A stretch of 64,000 nt of DNA from Eucommia ulmoides. Taxonomy: Eukaryota; Streptophyta; Magnoliopsida; Garryales; Eucommiaceae. Location: NCBI GenBank assembly GCA_016647705.1, contig CM028330.1, forward strand, positions 33,493,534-33,557,533, given 5' to 3'. Both the position numbers and the translations under genes were made by a program. The first letter of the stretch is position 1. Each line of letters begins with the position of its first letter. Below, piece after piece: positions 33,185 to 44,287 of this stretch. The notes beneath the pieces are model-generated. The model did not search any database. It was given only the letters and a program-made list of their open reading frames with translations, and was not told the DNA's origin.

Positions 33185-34960
33185 CTGGAGCACGTCAATT
33201 ACTGGATCGGCTTAGTCGATTGTGGATTCATGAAAATGGACCCCGAGGGAGTACGGAGTCCAGAAGTCCTCATCTTCACTATATAGCTACAAGTTGCCCA
33301 AAAAACGATGACCTTTAAGCCTGAGAAAGTATTGGTATTTGAAACTCCTATGTAAGAATCGAGCAAAACTCTGAAAAAGGTACCTTGGAATTATTCCACC
33401 GCCATCCAAACCAAGGTCCTAAATAAGGAAGAAAGTTAAGTAGGAGAAGTATGAATGATCACCCATAGAGAAAGGGTCTTCACCGTGTTGGACCTCTTGG
33501 AGATACCTGACAAGGAACCTAAGGGAGCCCCTAAGAAGTTGATTACTGAGTAGGAGCCACATGAATTCCTCAAGGCGGCGAAGAACTCTGAGTACATAAT
33601 CGTTAAACAGCTAAGCAAGGCACCCGCGTAGATCTCAATGTTATCCTTGCTAATCGCTTCAGAAATCCACCTTGATGCACTGCTGAAAGTACTTAGTGAG
33701 GTGCATGTGCCAAGCTCGATATTGAAAGATCACTTTACTCATATAGTGAAGGGAATTATTTGCACCAACCTCGTTACCTTCACCGATGATAAGATACCCT
33801 CTGATGGGATAGGGTACATCAAGTCGTTGAAGATATTAGTGCAGTATAAGGACTATATCCTGTTTTGAGTCCTTGTGGACAATGGTTTAGCATTAAACAT
33901 ATGCCATTTGAATACGCCCAATAAAGTATGAATTGAAGAAAACCGCATCAAAACCACTACCATCACCATTCAAGCCTTTGAAGGTTAAAAAAATAAAAAT
34001 AAAAATAAAAAAATCCATGGGAGAAATAACCTTATCGTTCACTATAGAATCAGTAACGTTTTAGATAAACCTATACGTGCAAGATATACCAGTTGCCTAC
34101 AACCTGTTTCTTGGCTGACCTTGGATACACCCAGTAGGGGCTATACCATCCTCATTGCATCAAAATATAAAGTCCATATTCGAGAACAATATCATAACCA
34201 TCCATGCAGAAGACGACCACACCATCTACAAATCCATGGCCGATCCAGTGGTATTAACAGAACAAGTTGAACATACAACCTTGTTTCAGGCCTTCGACAT
34301 TGCTAACGCCACAATTGTCAGAGAGGATCCTCTACCACTACCCAGATTATCAGCTGCCACGATTTTGTTGGCCAACCACTTATATGTCATGGGATTCCAT
34401 CTAAAGAAAGGTCTCAAAATGAACAAGACAGAAGTGCGAGTCCTACTCAAATCCAAAGGAAAACGAGATACCTTTGGATTAAGGTATACATAGAAAGAAA
34501 AAGATAAATGCGATAAATGTAGTCCAATGAAACAAGGAAGAAAAGAAAGAAGAGTATAAGTTCGTATTGATCCCGAAATATGCCAGGAACAGTCACCCCG
34601 TGTTATCCCGAGAGGGTCTAGTTTGTTGAATCCTTAGGAAAGCAAAGATAATAGACCATTTGAAATATGAAATCAACAAAGAGGCTCAGCAACTGGGAAG
34701 CTTGACCAATCCCCTTGCTCTGAGAGTTGTGGTAATTCAGGAAGCTGTCACATCTTCTCTTGTCTGACTTGCCATCAGATTATAATCCATATAATACTAA
34801 AAATCACCTATCTGAGAAGTACAATCTTGATAAGGAAATAAGTTGGAAAACAATGAAAATTAAAGCCGAAGACGATCCCACCCCAGAAAATAACAAAACA
34901 ATCTTGAAAGTCTTAGAACGATTCAAGGATCGAGCGATACCTAGCCAAGATGAAACATAA
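33185..34960 (+). pseudogene. Element C pre-protease and protease region
   Basis: Reads WIGLVDCGFMKMDPEG, FKPEKVLVFETPM, HEFLKAAKNSEYIIV and an open stretch at 33638-33868 (LSLLIASEIHLDALLKVLSE, VTFTDDKIPSDG). The protease motif VLVDNGLALNICHL is at about 33871-33912; Asp-Asn-Gly is the form I associate with this Ogre group. TITIQAFEG follows, and LFQAFDIANATIVRED in the open frame 34155-34493. Stops and an A-rich slippage tract near 33987-34012 break the frame. Confidence 0.85.
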
Positions 34961-36340
34961 ACAATGAATCCAAGGGACCTAGAAATCTAAGGAAAACCAA
35001 GATTGGAAAGTCATTAAGCTACCAAGAAATAAAAGACTTAATGTTGCTGTTGAAAGAATATCAGGATGTGTTCGCCTGGTCCTACGATGATATGGTGGGG
35101 CTGGCGATTTACATTATGACGAACAAACTTCTGATTAAAGAGACCAAACACCAGCCTAAAGGTAAAGGAAGACATATTAAAGCAATTTGAGGCATGCCTC
35201 ATTGAAGTAATGCACTTATTGTGAATGGCTAAGCAACATAATGCTAGTACAGAAGAAAGATGAAAGAATACGAGTTTGCGTAAATTATCGAGGTCTCAAC
35301 GGGACAAATCTAAAGGATGACTTCCCACTGCCAAACATCCACATCATCCTAAATAATACCGCCAGATACAGAATCTCATCTTTCATAATTGAATTATGTC
35401 GATACAACCAAATCATGGTCAATGAAGAAGATAAGCCCAAAATCGCTTTCATCATGACATACGGCATGTTTTGCTACAGAGCAATGTCTTTCAGACTCAA
35501 GAATGCCAGCGCAACTTACCAAAGGGTAATGAAAATACCTTTTCATGATATGACCTACAAGAAAATAGAAGTGTACATAGATAATATGATCGTGAAATTT
35601 AGAGAAGATGAAAATCACCTAGAGCATTTGAAGAAGATGTTTGATTGTCTCCGAAAGTTCCAGTTAAAACTCAACCCGACCAAGTATGCATTCGTAATAG
35701 TATCCGAAAAAATTACAAGGCTTCATGTTGAATCGTTGAGGTATCAAAATTGACCCTACAAAGGTTAAAGCCATAATCGAAATGCCAATCTCAAGAACCA
35801 AAAAAGAGATCCTAGGTTTCCTTGAAAGGGTAAACTTAATAGCCCGATTAATTTCGCAACTAACAACAACTTGCAAACTGCTCTTCAAGTTTCCATGAGA
35901 TATGTGTAATGGAAAATGGAACGAGGAATGTCAGGTGGCCTTAGACAAAGTCAAAGCCTACCGAATGAATTATCATGTCCTGGTGCTACCCCAGCAGTGA
36001 CGTCCTCTATTGCTATATCTCATCATCCTTAAAACTTCTATTAGGGTGATATTGGGTTAGTATGATAGCTCGGGAAAGAAAGAACAAGTCATTTATTACT
36101 TTACTAAGAAGTTTGCTCAGTATGAAGAAAAGTACATAGTACTAGAAAGGACTTATTGTTCGCTAACCTGGATCGCTCAAAGGTTGTGTCACTACCTGTT
36201 GTGCTTTACTACTTACCTAATCGCTTGAATGGACCCATTGAAGTATGAAAAGCCAGAACTCACAGAAAGAATTTCCAAATGGCAAATGTTGCTCACCGAA
36301 TTTGACTTGGTAAGTAACTTAGAAGGCAATCAAAAGGCAT
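34961..36340 (+). pseudogene. Element C reverse transcriptase and RNase H
   Basis: Pre-RT DVFAWSYDDM (about 35068-35098). The open RT segment 35241-35753 has LVQKKDERIRVCVNYRGLN, DDFPLPNIHI, FCYRAMSFRLKNASATYQRV and the catalytic box VYIDNMIVK near 35570-35596. Second Asp of the expected DD pair is Asn. The tether and RNase H follow in broken frames (FLGRVNLIARFIS-like residues near 35830, a YYLSKK-like segment near 36095, and the end near 36340). Confidence 0.87.
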
Positions 36341-36439
36341 GTAATCGCTGATCAGCTTACTAATAATCTAATGGATAACAATGAATCACTAGAGAATGGA
36401 TTTCTCGATGAACCTGTAGCACTTTTAACCACCAAAAAA

Positions 36440-36830
36440 AAGGAAAAAACACGGGAAATGTACTTTGATGGAGTTAGAAACTGAAAGGAGATGGAATTGG
36501 GGCTATCTTGATTTCTCCGACAGATCAGCACATCCAGATCACTGCCAAAGTTAAAATTTGCAAACATAACACCACCAAGGAGTACGAAGCATGTATTTTA
36601 GGACTCAAAATAGAAATTAGTTTGAAGACAAACGAACGAATGGAATATGGGGACGTCAAGTCAATCATAAACTATATTACAGACTTATATTTGACCAAGG
36701 ATGCCAAGTTGGTATAATACAATAATTACCTAATCGATCTTTGTGAAAAAAATTCAAAGATGGAGTTCGAGCATGTACCAAGGTTGAAGAATGATTTTGT
36801 CGACACCTTCGCAACATTAGCATCTATGAT
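36440..36830 (+). pseudogene. Element C archaeal-type RNase H
   Basis: Reads MYFDGVRN (first Asp, about 36459-36482), a stop, then ISPTDQHIQITAKVKI and TKEYEACILGLKIEI (Glu), and YGDVKSIINYI (third Asp) in the open frame 36508-36717. The order is that of the second RNase H of Tat-lineage elements. Its end is followed by a decayed connector to integrase. Confidence 0.82.
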
Positions 36831-37080
36831 ATTCGTAATCAAGAAAGACTGCAAAGAAATCCCCATAACTATTTGAATACATCATCAGCCAACCCATTAC
36901 AACCAAGTTGAAGCAGAGAAGAAATAGATTCCTAGGACATAAATATTCAGAGGTTTTGAAAGGATCAGGAATACTATAAAGGAGCCAATAGCATAAGTTG
37001 GAGAACTTTGCAAAGACTGGTTTGTCAGTTTTTCCTAAGTGGCGACACACTGTATAAAAGATTAACCAATCTGGGTGTCT
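36831..37080 (+). other. Element C connector between RNase H and integrase
   Basis: Decayed pol sequence (residues like FLSGDTLYKRLTNLG near 37035-37075) without a continuous frame. Confidence 0.5.
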
Positions 37081-38177
37081 CTTATGGTGTGTAGGTGTCC
37101 AAGAAGCAATACAGTTAATGAAAGAAGTGTACAGTAGAGTCTTCTAGATCGTACATAAGTGGGTTTATGCTAGCCAAGAAAATCTCTGAACTGGTCACTT
37201 CTGTCTAATGATGGAAAGTGATTGCATAAATTTCAAGCATGTCATACATCCCAAGTGCAAGGAGATCAAATCCAATTATCACCGACAGAACTACACTGTC
37301 TGGCAGCTTTGTGGCCCTTTTCAATATGGGAAATGGATGTCATTGGTCTGATTATGCCTGTAGCACCGAATAGACACCAATTCATCCTAGCGGCTATCGA
37401 TTACTTCACCAAATGGGTGGAGGCCGTGTTGCTAACTCGTATCACCCAGAAAACTGTAATTCGATTCATTAAATAGAATATTATATCACACTATAGTGTG
37501 CCACAGATCCTGATAACGGACAATGCCTGGAATCTCAAAAGAAGAATAATGAAGACCCTTTGTGCCCAGTTTAGATTCAAGCATAAGAACTCTACGCCCT
37601 ATCACTCTAAGATGAATAGAGCAGCAGAAGCTGCCAGTAGAAACATCAATAAGATCTTGAGGAAGATGATTGATAATCACAAGGAACGGGATAAAATGCT
37701 GACATTCTCTCTAATCGCATATTGAACGTTAGTCTGGACGTTAACTGGAGCCACACCATACTCCCTTGTATATGGGACAGAGGATATGATCCCGGTAAAA
37801 GTAAAGATCCAATCCTTGAGAATATTGATGGAAGTCGATATAGATGAGACAATTTGCGTATAACAAAGGCTCGATCAGTTGTGTCTAATAGATGAAATGA
37901 GACTTACTACTATTTGCCACAGGCAGTGCTATCGTCAGAGAATGGTTGGGCCTACAACAAGAAGGTTCACCCATGAGTTAAAGAGAAGGTGAAATAGTAT
38001 TAAAATGAGGTTTTTCTATTTCAAGAGGAAGTCAAAGGGTAATTCGCACCGAATTGGGAAGGACCTTTTGTCGTCAAGAAGGTTTTGGATCATGGAACCC
38101 TAATACTTCTTGAAATCAATGGAGAGGAGTTCCTAGAGCCCATCAATTATGATGCGGTTAAGAAGTACTACCCCTAA
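37081..38177 (+). pseudogene. Element C integrase
   Basis: The zinc-binding part is poorly kept (FQACHTSQVQGD near 37230). The core shows WEMDVIGLIMP (first Asp, near 37332), FTKWVEAVLLTRITQKTVI, ILITDNAWNL (second Asp, near 37517) and KMNRAAEAASRNI (Glu, near 37625), then PYSLVYGTED (near 37757). Two open stretches (37222-37476 and 37498-37725) are joined over a stop. The C-terminal GP-F-VK type and YDAVKKYYP end at a stop near 38177. Confidence 0.87.
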
Positions 38178-38549
38178 AAAAGTAAGATAACCCCAAACTC
38201 GCAATCGAAAGATAGTGAGTGCAAAAACAAATGTGTCATTCGAGGTCATGACCCCACCGCATTTTACGTGATCTAATACCACTAATCTAAATATTGTTAT
38301 TCTTTTAAATAAATTAAATTAATGTACTTGATTTATTTTATTTGATTTTGTAGGTTTTTGAAAATGCAAAAACTCATTAATTTGGAACACACTAGATAAT
38401 AAATGAACAAACCACGGTGATCTAAAAGCAACTGATGGGTCGTGCATGATAAGACATAAGTAACCAATAACAGTTCAATAAGGAACAATTACTTTTGGCT
38501 GGGTGGTAGCCATGTTAATGGCCACTAGTGGACAATTAATTAATTTGTC
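38178..38549 (+). other. Element C 3' untranslated region, part 1
   Basis: AT-rich non-coding sequence after pol. Near 38516-38545 it has GGCCACTAGTGGACAATTAA, a motif that recurs at 43536-43575 on the far side of element D, so D landed within or beside a short local repeat. Confidence 0.6.
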
Positions 38550-39103
38550 TGTCACGACCCGGTTTTTCAAGGCCGCCACTCGATTTCTCCCCTAGGAGAA
38601 ATAATGCTAAAACCGAATAACCAATTTTTCATTTGATAAAAATCTAGAAATTTTTACAATACGACGACGATAATTATAATTATCGATTTATCAAGTCAAT
38701 TTTTACAACAGTAAATAATAAATACAATTATTAATAATTAAATAAAAATTTAACTAAAATTCCTGGCGCAATTACATTTTCTCCGGCCCTGCAAATCAAA
38801 ACTATGGGGTTGTAAACCAACGCTCAGTAGAATCTCAACCCCTCTAATACGTGTATTCGATCAAACTCCAAATAAACATATAAATGTGTATCTCACATAA
38901 TTTTCACATAATACGTACTCATATATATTTTATAAAAATAAAAAAAAATCCGTAATAACATAAATCACGCAATACATGAGAAAATTAAATGCATATATTA
39001 AAGGAGTTAGAAATTCTATCGAAAATTTGAAGCCGAAATCCGAACCGAAGACGTATAAATGGTTTTTCTTTTTCTTCATCTCCCTTTCTCGTTATGTGTG
39101 TGT

Positions 39104-39144
<41 letters not shown>

Positions 39145-39394
39145 ATTAAGATGTACTGTCTTCATTACATGAAGACAACACATTTTATATATATTATTTT
39201 TACACAAATGTCTCCCTTAAAATAAAATAAAAATATTAATTATATCCCAAAATTCTTAAATTATATTTTAAATTACATAATAGTTCCAAAACTTTTAAAA
39301 GTAAAATTAAAAATAAATTTACAAAATAATCCCAAAAATATTAAACTTTTACAAAAATAATATTTTCAAAAATATAAATTTTGAGGGTATTACA
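38550..39394 (-). repeat. 3' LTR of element D (845 bp)
   Basis: Plus-strand start TGTCACGACCC, end GAGGGTATTACA. Contains a GT microsatellite at about 39098-39141. Confidence 0.88.
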
Positions 39395-40399
39395 ATCTAC
39401 CCCTCCTTAAATAAATTTCGTCTTCGAAATTTCGTTCAAAACCATAATACATCAGAATCGCATTGCACGGTCATGTTAGTCATATTCAATTCTAGAACAA
39501 TTGTTCTCTGTGTAGGGTCATGTAACCGAAAATCACCCACTATTCATAACCAACAAAATTTATTCCATACTTTACCACATCCACATTTGGGGTGGTCCAC
39601 ATCACATCCAATAACATACGGACAATGTGCACTTTGGTCGATAACACCTAGCACAGATAACCAATTGCCAAACAATCTTATGTTCCTAAATGTTTCCGCC
39701 ATGCTACTCTGATAAAAATAGCAATAAATAATAATATATCTTTAAAATATCATAGTAGTCTCACTGGATTGGATCTATCTCAATTCCAACATGTCTATGA
39801 CCTCAATAATTTTCTCACTTGGCATGACTTTTCAAGTGCACTGCCATGTCCCATAACCAACATTTATCAATTTCATCTAACTTTTTAAGCCAACATATTC
39901 GCAACTAGCATCATAATTAATAGATAACCCAATAATTTGTGAACTGTCTCATGAGACTAAAAATAGTCAATTCCAATATCCACATTAAAATCCCAACAAT
40001 CTTGTAAACTTTTCATAAATGTCACCTTAATTCAAACTTCAAATAATAAATTTTTCGAAATACGTCTAAAAACACATAAATAGCTCTCAACTACATAAAT
40101 GTTCCAAAATATTTCTTAACCACATAAATACGTCTAAATCACATAATTACATTTCAAACCACATAAATACACCTCAAGACACTCAAATACGTCACAAGTA
40201 TATAAATATGTGTTAACCACATAAATACATCTCAAAACATATAAATACGTCTCCAAAGTCACGTAACATAATGAGTTCAATATTGCGTTCAATACTCACT
40301 TAACATGATGAGTCCAATACTCGAGCAAAACATGTATATAAAAATACTATATACAGTCCGTCAAAAGTCTCAACAATTTCTCCACACTTCGACTCTACC

Positions 40400-41790
40400 T
40401 ATTGCTAGTAGTAGACCAGTGTCTATATAAATTATTTTATTGGTGTATTATCTTCATAATACAAAAACTATTTTATAGATCAAGTATTTTTATCAAAATT
40501 CATTTTTCACAACACATATCCATACTGGGCAGTATCCAAATCTCAACAAAATATAGCCACTCACTTGGCAATATCAAAATCCCAATACAATATCATGAAA
40601 ATAGAACATTCAAATTTAAATCAACTGATCAACTCACTTATATAACAAAATATCATACTTTCTTACTAGCTATAAGATCGCTTACCTCACGATCGGGAGT
40701 TATAGCGGTACTGTAATCTGTCCATCTGTGCAATCTAAGGTTGCAATCAGTGTTTGGGTCATTTAACATCTCCAATGGTAGGAGCCAACATGTGGTATAA
40801 ACCACCATATCATGATGATAGTCATCATTGTCAACAATAATAATGACAACAACAGATATCAACCACCCTGCAGGACTTGCCCTCTTGTTAGGTTACAACA
40901 TAACGTCCTACAGGACATGCCCTCTTGTAAGGATCAATCACATCTCACAGGACATACCCTCTTAATGAGACGACTATGGTATATTCGGATAATAAAATCA
41001 CTTTCCGCATTTAGAAATTTACTTGATCCACATAACACTATAAAATAATCTATTTTCATAAATCTTTTCTTTCCATATTTTAGTACAAAATTATAATTTG
41101 ACAATTTGCATAAAAGACAATACCCTCACTTTATCGGTGTATTGTCTTCATAATATAAAAATAATTTATGGACCAAGTATATTTATCAAATATCACTTTT
41201 CAAAATAGAATGTAACCACATAATGAGCAGTAGCAAAATCCCACGAATATCATTATGATAAAATAATTTAATTTAAGTCAACTGAATATAAATCAACCAA
41301 CAAAATCACTTTTATATAATAAAATACCTTAAACATATTTTCCTATTAGCCATAAGATCATTTCACCTCACAATTGGGAGTTACGATAGTACCGTAACCT
41401 ATACAACTGTGCAATCTAAGGTTACTATCAGTGTCAAAGTCATTCAATATCTCTAATGGTAGGAGTAACATAATGGAATAAACTACCATATCAACAACAT
41501 AGTCAACTACCTGCAGGACTTGCCCTTCTGTTAGGTCTCAACATATCAATAACATAGTTAACCACCTGCAAGACTTGCCCTTCTATCAGGTCACAACAAC
41601 AACGTCCTACAGGATATGCCCTCCTATAAGGACCAACCACATCTTTTAGGACATGCCCTCCTGACGAGACGACTATGACATAACAGGATGATAAAAATCA
41701 TTTTCCACCTTTTAAAATTTTACTTGATCCATTAATCATCGTAAAACTGTCCCTTGCATCAACAAGTTTTTTTTATAATTTAATACAAAA
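40400..41790. repeat. ~700-bp direct duplication in element D
   Basis: GTGTATTATCTTCATAATAC near 40444 and GTGTATTGTCTTCATAATAT near 41141 start matching runs offset by about 697 bases. Both halves contain CTGTGCAATCTAAGGTT and two to four CCTGCAGGACTTGCCCT-type units. Confidence 0.85.
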
Positions 41791-42487
41791 ATATAATTTG
41801 ATAATTTATATAGAAGACAGTAAACACCTTTAAATTGATATTTTCAATTCAACAACAAAACCTATGGTCTATGACTAACACGACACTTGGCATAAAATTT
41901 TAAATTAATTAAACAAAATAAAGATCATTTTTTTTTTCACACCACTACTCCATATACATGGTTTCACGTTACATATTAATAATACTGGTGAAGGCGTAGT
42001 TGTACTCGCCCCTGGTTTCACTCACAAATTAATCAATTCATCAACTAACCATACATAAACATATTCTTCTTCATTTTAACTTAAACTCACAATACAGTAG
42101 AGGTATCCAATTCATAATTTAAACATCAACTCATAACAGCAATTATCAAACAAAAGTAAAAATATTAAATATAAAAAAAGTGATCTTTTCAAAGAACTAG
42201 AATAATAGCGTACCTATAAATCTTCGATTAAGATGTTATTGCTCCCTTTTTTCTTTTTTTTTTTTGAACTCCTTTATTGCAAATTTTTTACTTTGATCAT
42301 AAATGGACTTATGGTTTCACTTACATGTGGAAAAAGAAGGTTCACGTGCTTTCACAACTGCATACCCATTTTTTTTTTTAATTAATGAGTTATATGAAAA
42401 TCATTATTTTTAAGTATTACTGCAGCACTTATTATGAGTAATGGGGGAATGGGTACCATAACCCAAACCTAGAGCGATCGCAAACCC

Positions 42488-42622
42488 GCTCTGATACAAG
42501 TCTATAACGACCTAGTTTCAGAGGGCTGCCACGCGATTTCTCCGTACGGAGAATTATACTACAAATATTTTACCATTTATAAATAAATTAATATTACTAA
42601 CAATTTAGCTCTGATATCACTT
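42488..42622 (-). repeat. Duplicated primer site and truncated LTR end in element D
   Basis: The primer-like complement GCTCTGATA occurs twice: GCTCTGATACAA at 42488-42499 and GCTCTGATATCA at about 42607-42618. Between them, about 42501-42600 matches the first ~100 bases of the adjacent LTR (TATAACGACC, GCCACGCGATTTCTCC). Thus an LTR end plus primer site is duplicated in tandem. Confidence 0.75.
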
Positions 42623-43181
42623 TGTAACGACTCAGTTTTTCGAGGCCGCCACGCGGTTTCTCCCCTAAGAGAAATAATGTTACAAAAGAATGACCAATTT
42701 TTCATTTGATAAAAATCAAGAACTTTTTACAATACGACGACGATAATTATAATTATCGATTTATCGAGTCAATTTTTATAATAGTAAATAATAAATACAA
42801 TTATTATAAATTAAATAGAAATTCAACTAAAATTCCCGGCGTAGTTTCATTCTCTCCGGCCCTACAAATCAAAACTGTGGGGTTGTGAGACAACGCTTAG
42901 TAGAATCTAGAATCTCAACCCCTCTAATACGTGTATTCACTCAAATCCCAAATAAATACATAAACGGGTATCTCACATAATTTTCACCTATTATGTACTC
43001 ATAAATATTTCATAAAAATAACAATGATACTGTAATAACATAAATCTCGTAATACATGAAAAGATTAAAAGCATACATTAAAAGAGTTAGAAATTCGACC
43101 TGAAATTCGAAGTCGAAATCCAAACCAAAGACGTATAAATAATTTTTCTTTTTCTTCATCTCCCTTTCTCGTTAACAAAAC

Positions 43182-43214
<33 letters not shown>

Positions 43215-43533
43215 GAAGAGAAAATATGTTTGATTAAGATGTGTTGTCTTCATTACATGAAGACAACACATTTTATATATATTATTATTTTTATTATTTA
43301 CACAAATGTCTCCCTTAAAATAAAATAAAAAATATTAATTAAATTTCAAAACTCTTAAACTATATTTTAAATTACACAATAGTCTCAAAACTTGTAAAAG
43401 TCAAATTAAAATTTACATTTAATTCCAAAAATTATCAAATATTATTTATACTATAAATTAACAAAATAATCCCAAAAATATTAAACTTTTATAAAATAAT
43501 ATTTTTAAAAATATAAATTTTCAGGGTATTACA
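42623..43533 (-). repeat. 5' LTR of element D (911 bp)
   Basis: Plus-strand start TGTAACGACTC, end CAGGGTATTACA. Aligns with 38550-39394, with extra bases at a TA/TG microsatellite (43182-43214). Confidence 0.88.
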
Positions 43534-44287
43534 TGGTCACTAGTGGCCAATTAGTTAATTGGCCACTAAGGAAGAATATAGGATATTCTCATTCATTCAT
43601 TTTTCTATTTATTGGGATGTCTTCTTCATTTTTTGAGGAGGCTTTGGCAATACACAATATACTTTTATACATAGTTTAAGCTAGTTTTGTTTACTTCTCT
43701 CCATTCCCTTTTTCTTTCTCCATCATCTTCCTCACTCTCTTGAAGGTAAAAGCCAAGGTTCATGAAGGCAAAAGTGGTGATAGCGATTTTTAGGTTTGTA
43801 TCCGAGAAAATGTTGTTCTACACAGCAATAAGTGGCTAACTTCCTCCAATTGAGTTAGAAATATGGTGAGGTATTTTTGGATTATGTATTACTGTATTTT
43901 TCTATTTCATCATTGGATTTTGTGTAATAATTATGTGACATAAATATCGTTCCTATTTTAGTATTATTGTGATTGGATTTATTGTCAAAATGTTCTTATA
44001 GAGATTTTAGTTTAGATTTGATCATTACTAGAACATTAAATCTTCTACTACTGTACATGTGGTCTAGATATAATGGTAATACAATAGTATTTTTGAGGAT
44101 TGATTATTGATCTAGATAGTTTATGCCTAGATTTTGATTCATCATAGATTAATGTAGTGTAGGATTTAAATACCGAAGATAAATCATGTCGTAAAATTAT
44201 AATTTACACTTTTTGAGTAATTCCAGCTTGTAGTTGGTAACACTCATGTATACAAATTCGATTTGAATAGAAAATGCGAAAACAATA
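43534..44287 (+). other. Element C 3' untranslated region, part 2
   Basis: Resumes with TGGTCACTAGTGGCCAATTA after element D and continues as AT-rich non-coding sequence up to the copia-family solo LTR. No gene seen. Confidence 0.6.

Larger units (their letters stand above)
39395..42622 (-). other. Interior of element D, non-coding
   Basis: No convincing ORF. The main feature is an imperfect direct duplication of about 700 bp (about 40400-41090 against 41100-41790), each unit with CTCAC-ATYGGGAGTTA motifs and several AGGACWTGCCCTC sub-repeats (Y and W being observed alternatives). The motif CCTCACGATCGGGAGTT at 40685 also occurs in the LTR of element A. Confidence 0.7.
38550..43533 (-). mobile_element. 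Non-autonomous LTR element D (gypsy-type, minus)
   Basis: LTRs at 38550-39394 and 42623-43533 are clearly similar (TGTMACGACYC starts, GGGTATTACA ends, Y and M being the observed alternatives). The minus strand has a tRNA-iMet-like primer site next to the right LTR and a GGAGGGG polypurine tract beside the left one (about 39398-39409). The 5-bp flanks TTGTC and TGGTC agree at four positions. The 3.2-kb interior has no gag or pol. Its LTR ends and primer site fit gypsy elements. Confidence 0.85.

Noticed and set aside
32977-38177. Endogenous pararetrovirus (protease, RT and RNase H block)
   Set aside because: An integrase, a second RNase H and an LTR with primer site are present, which indicates an LTR retrotransposon.
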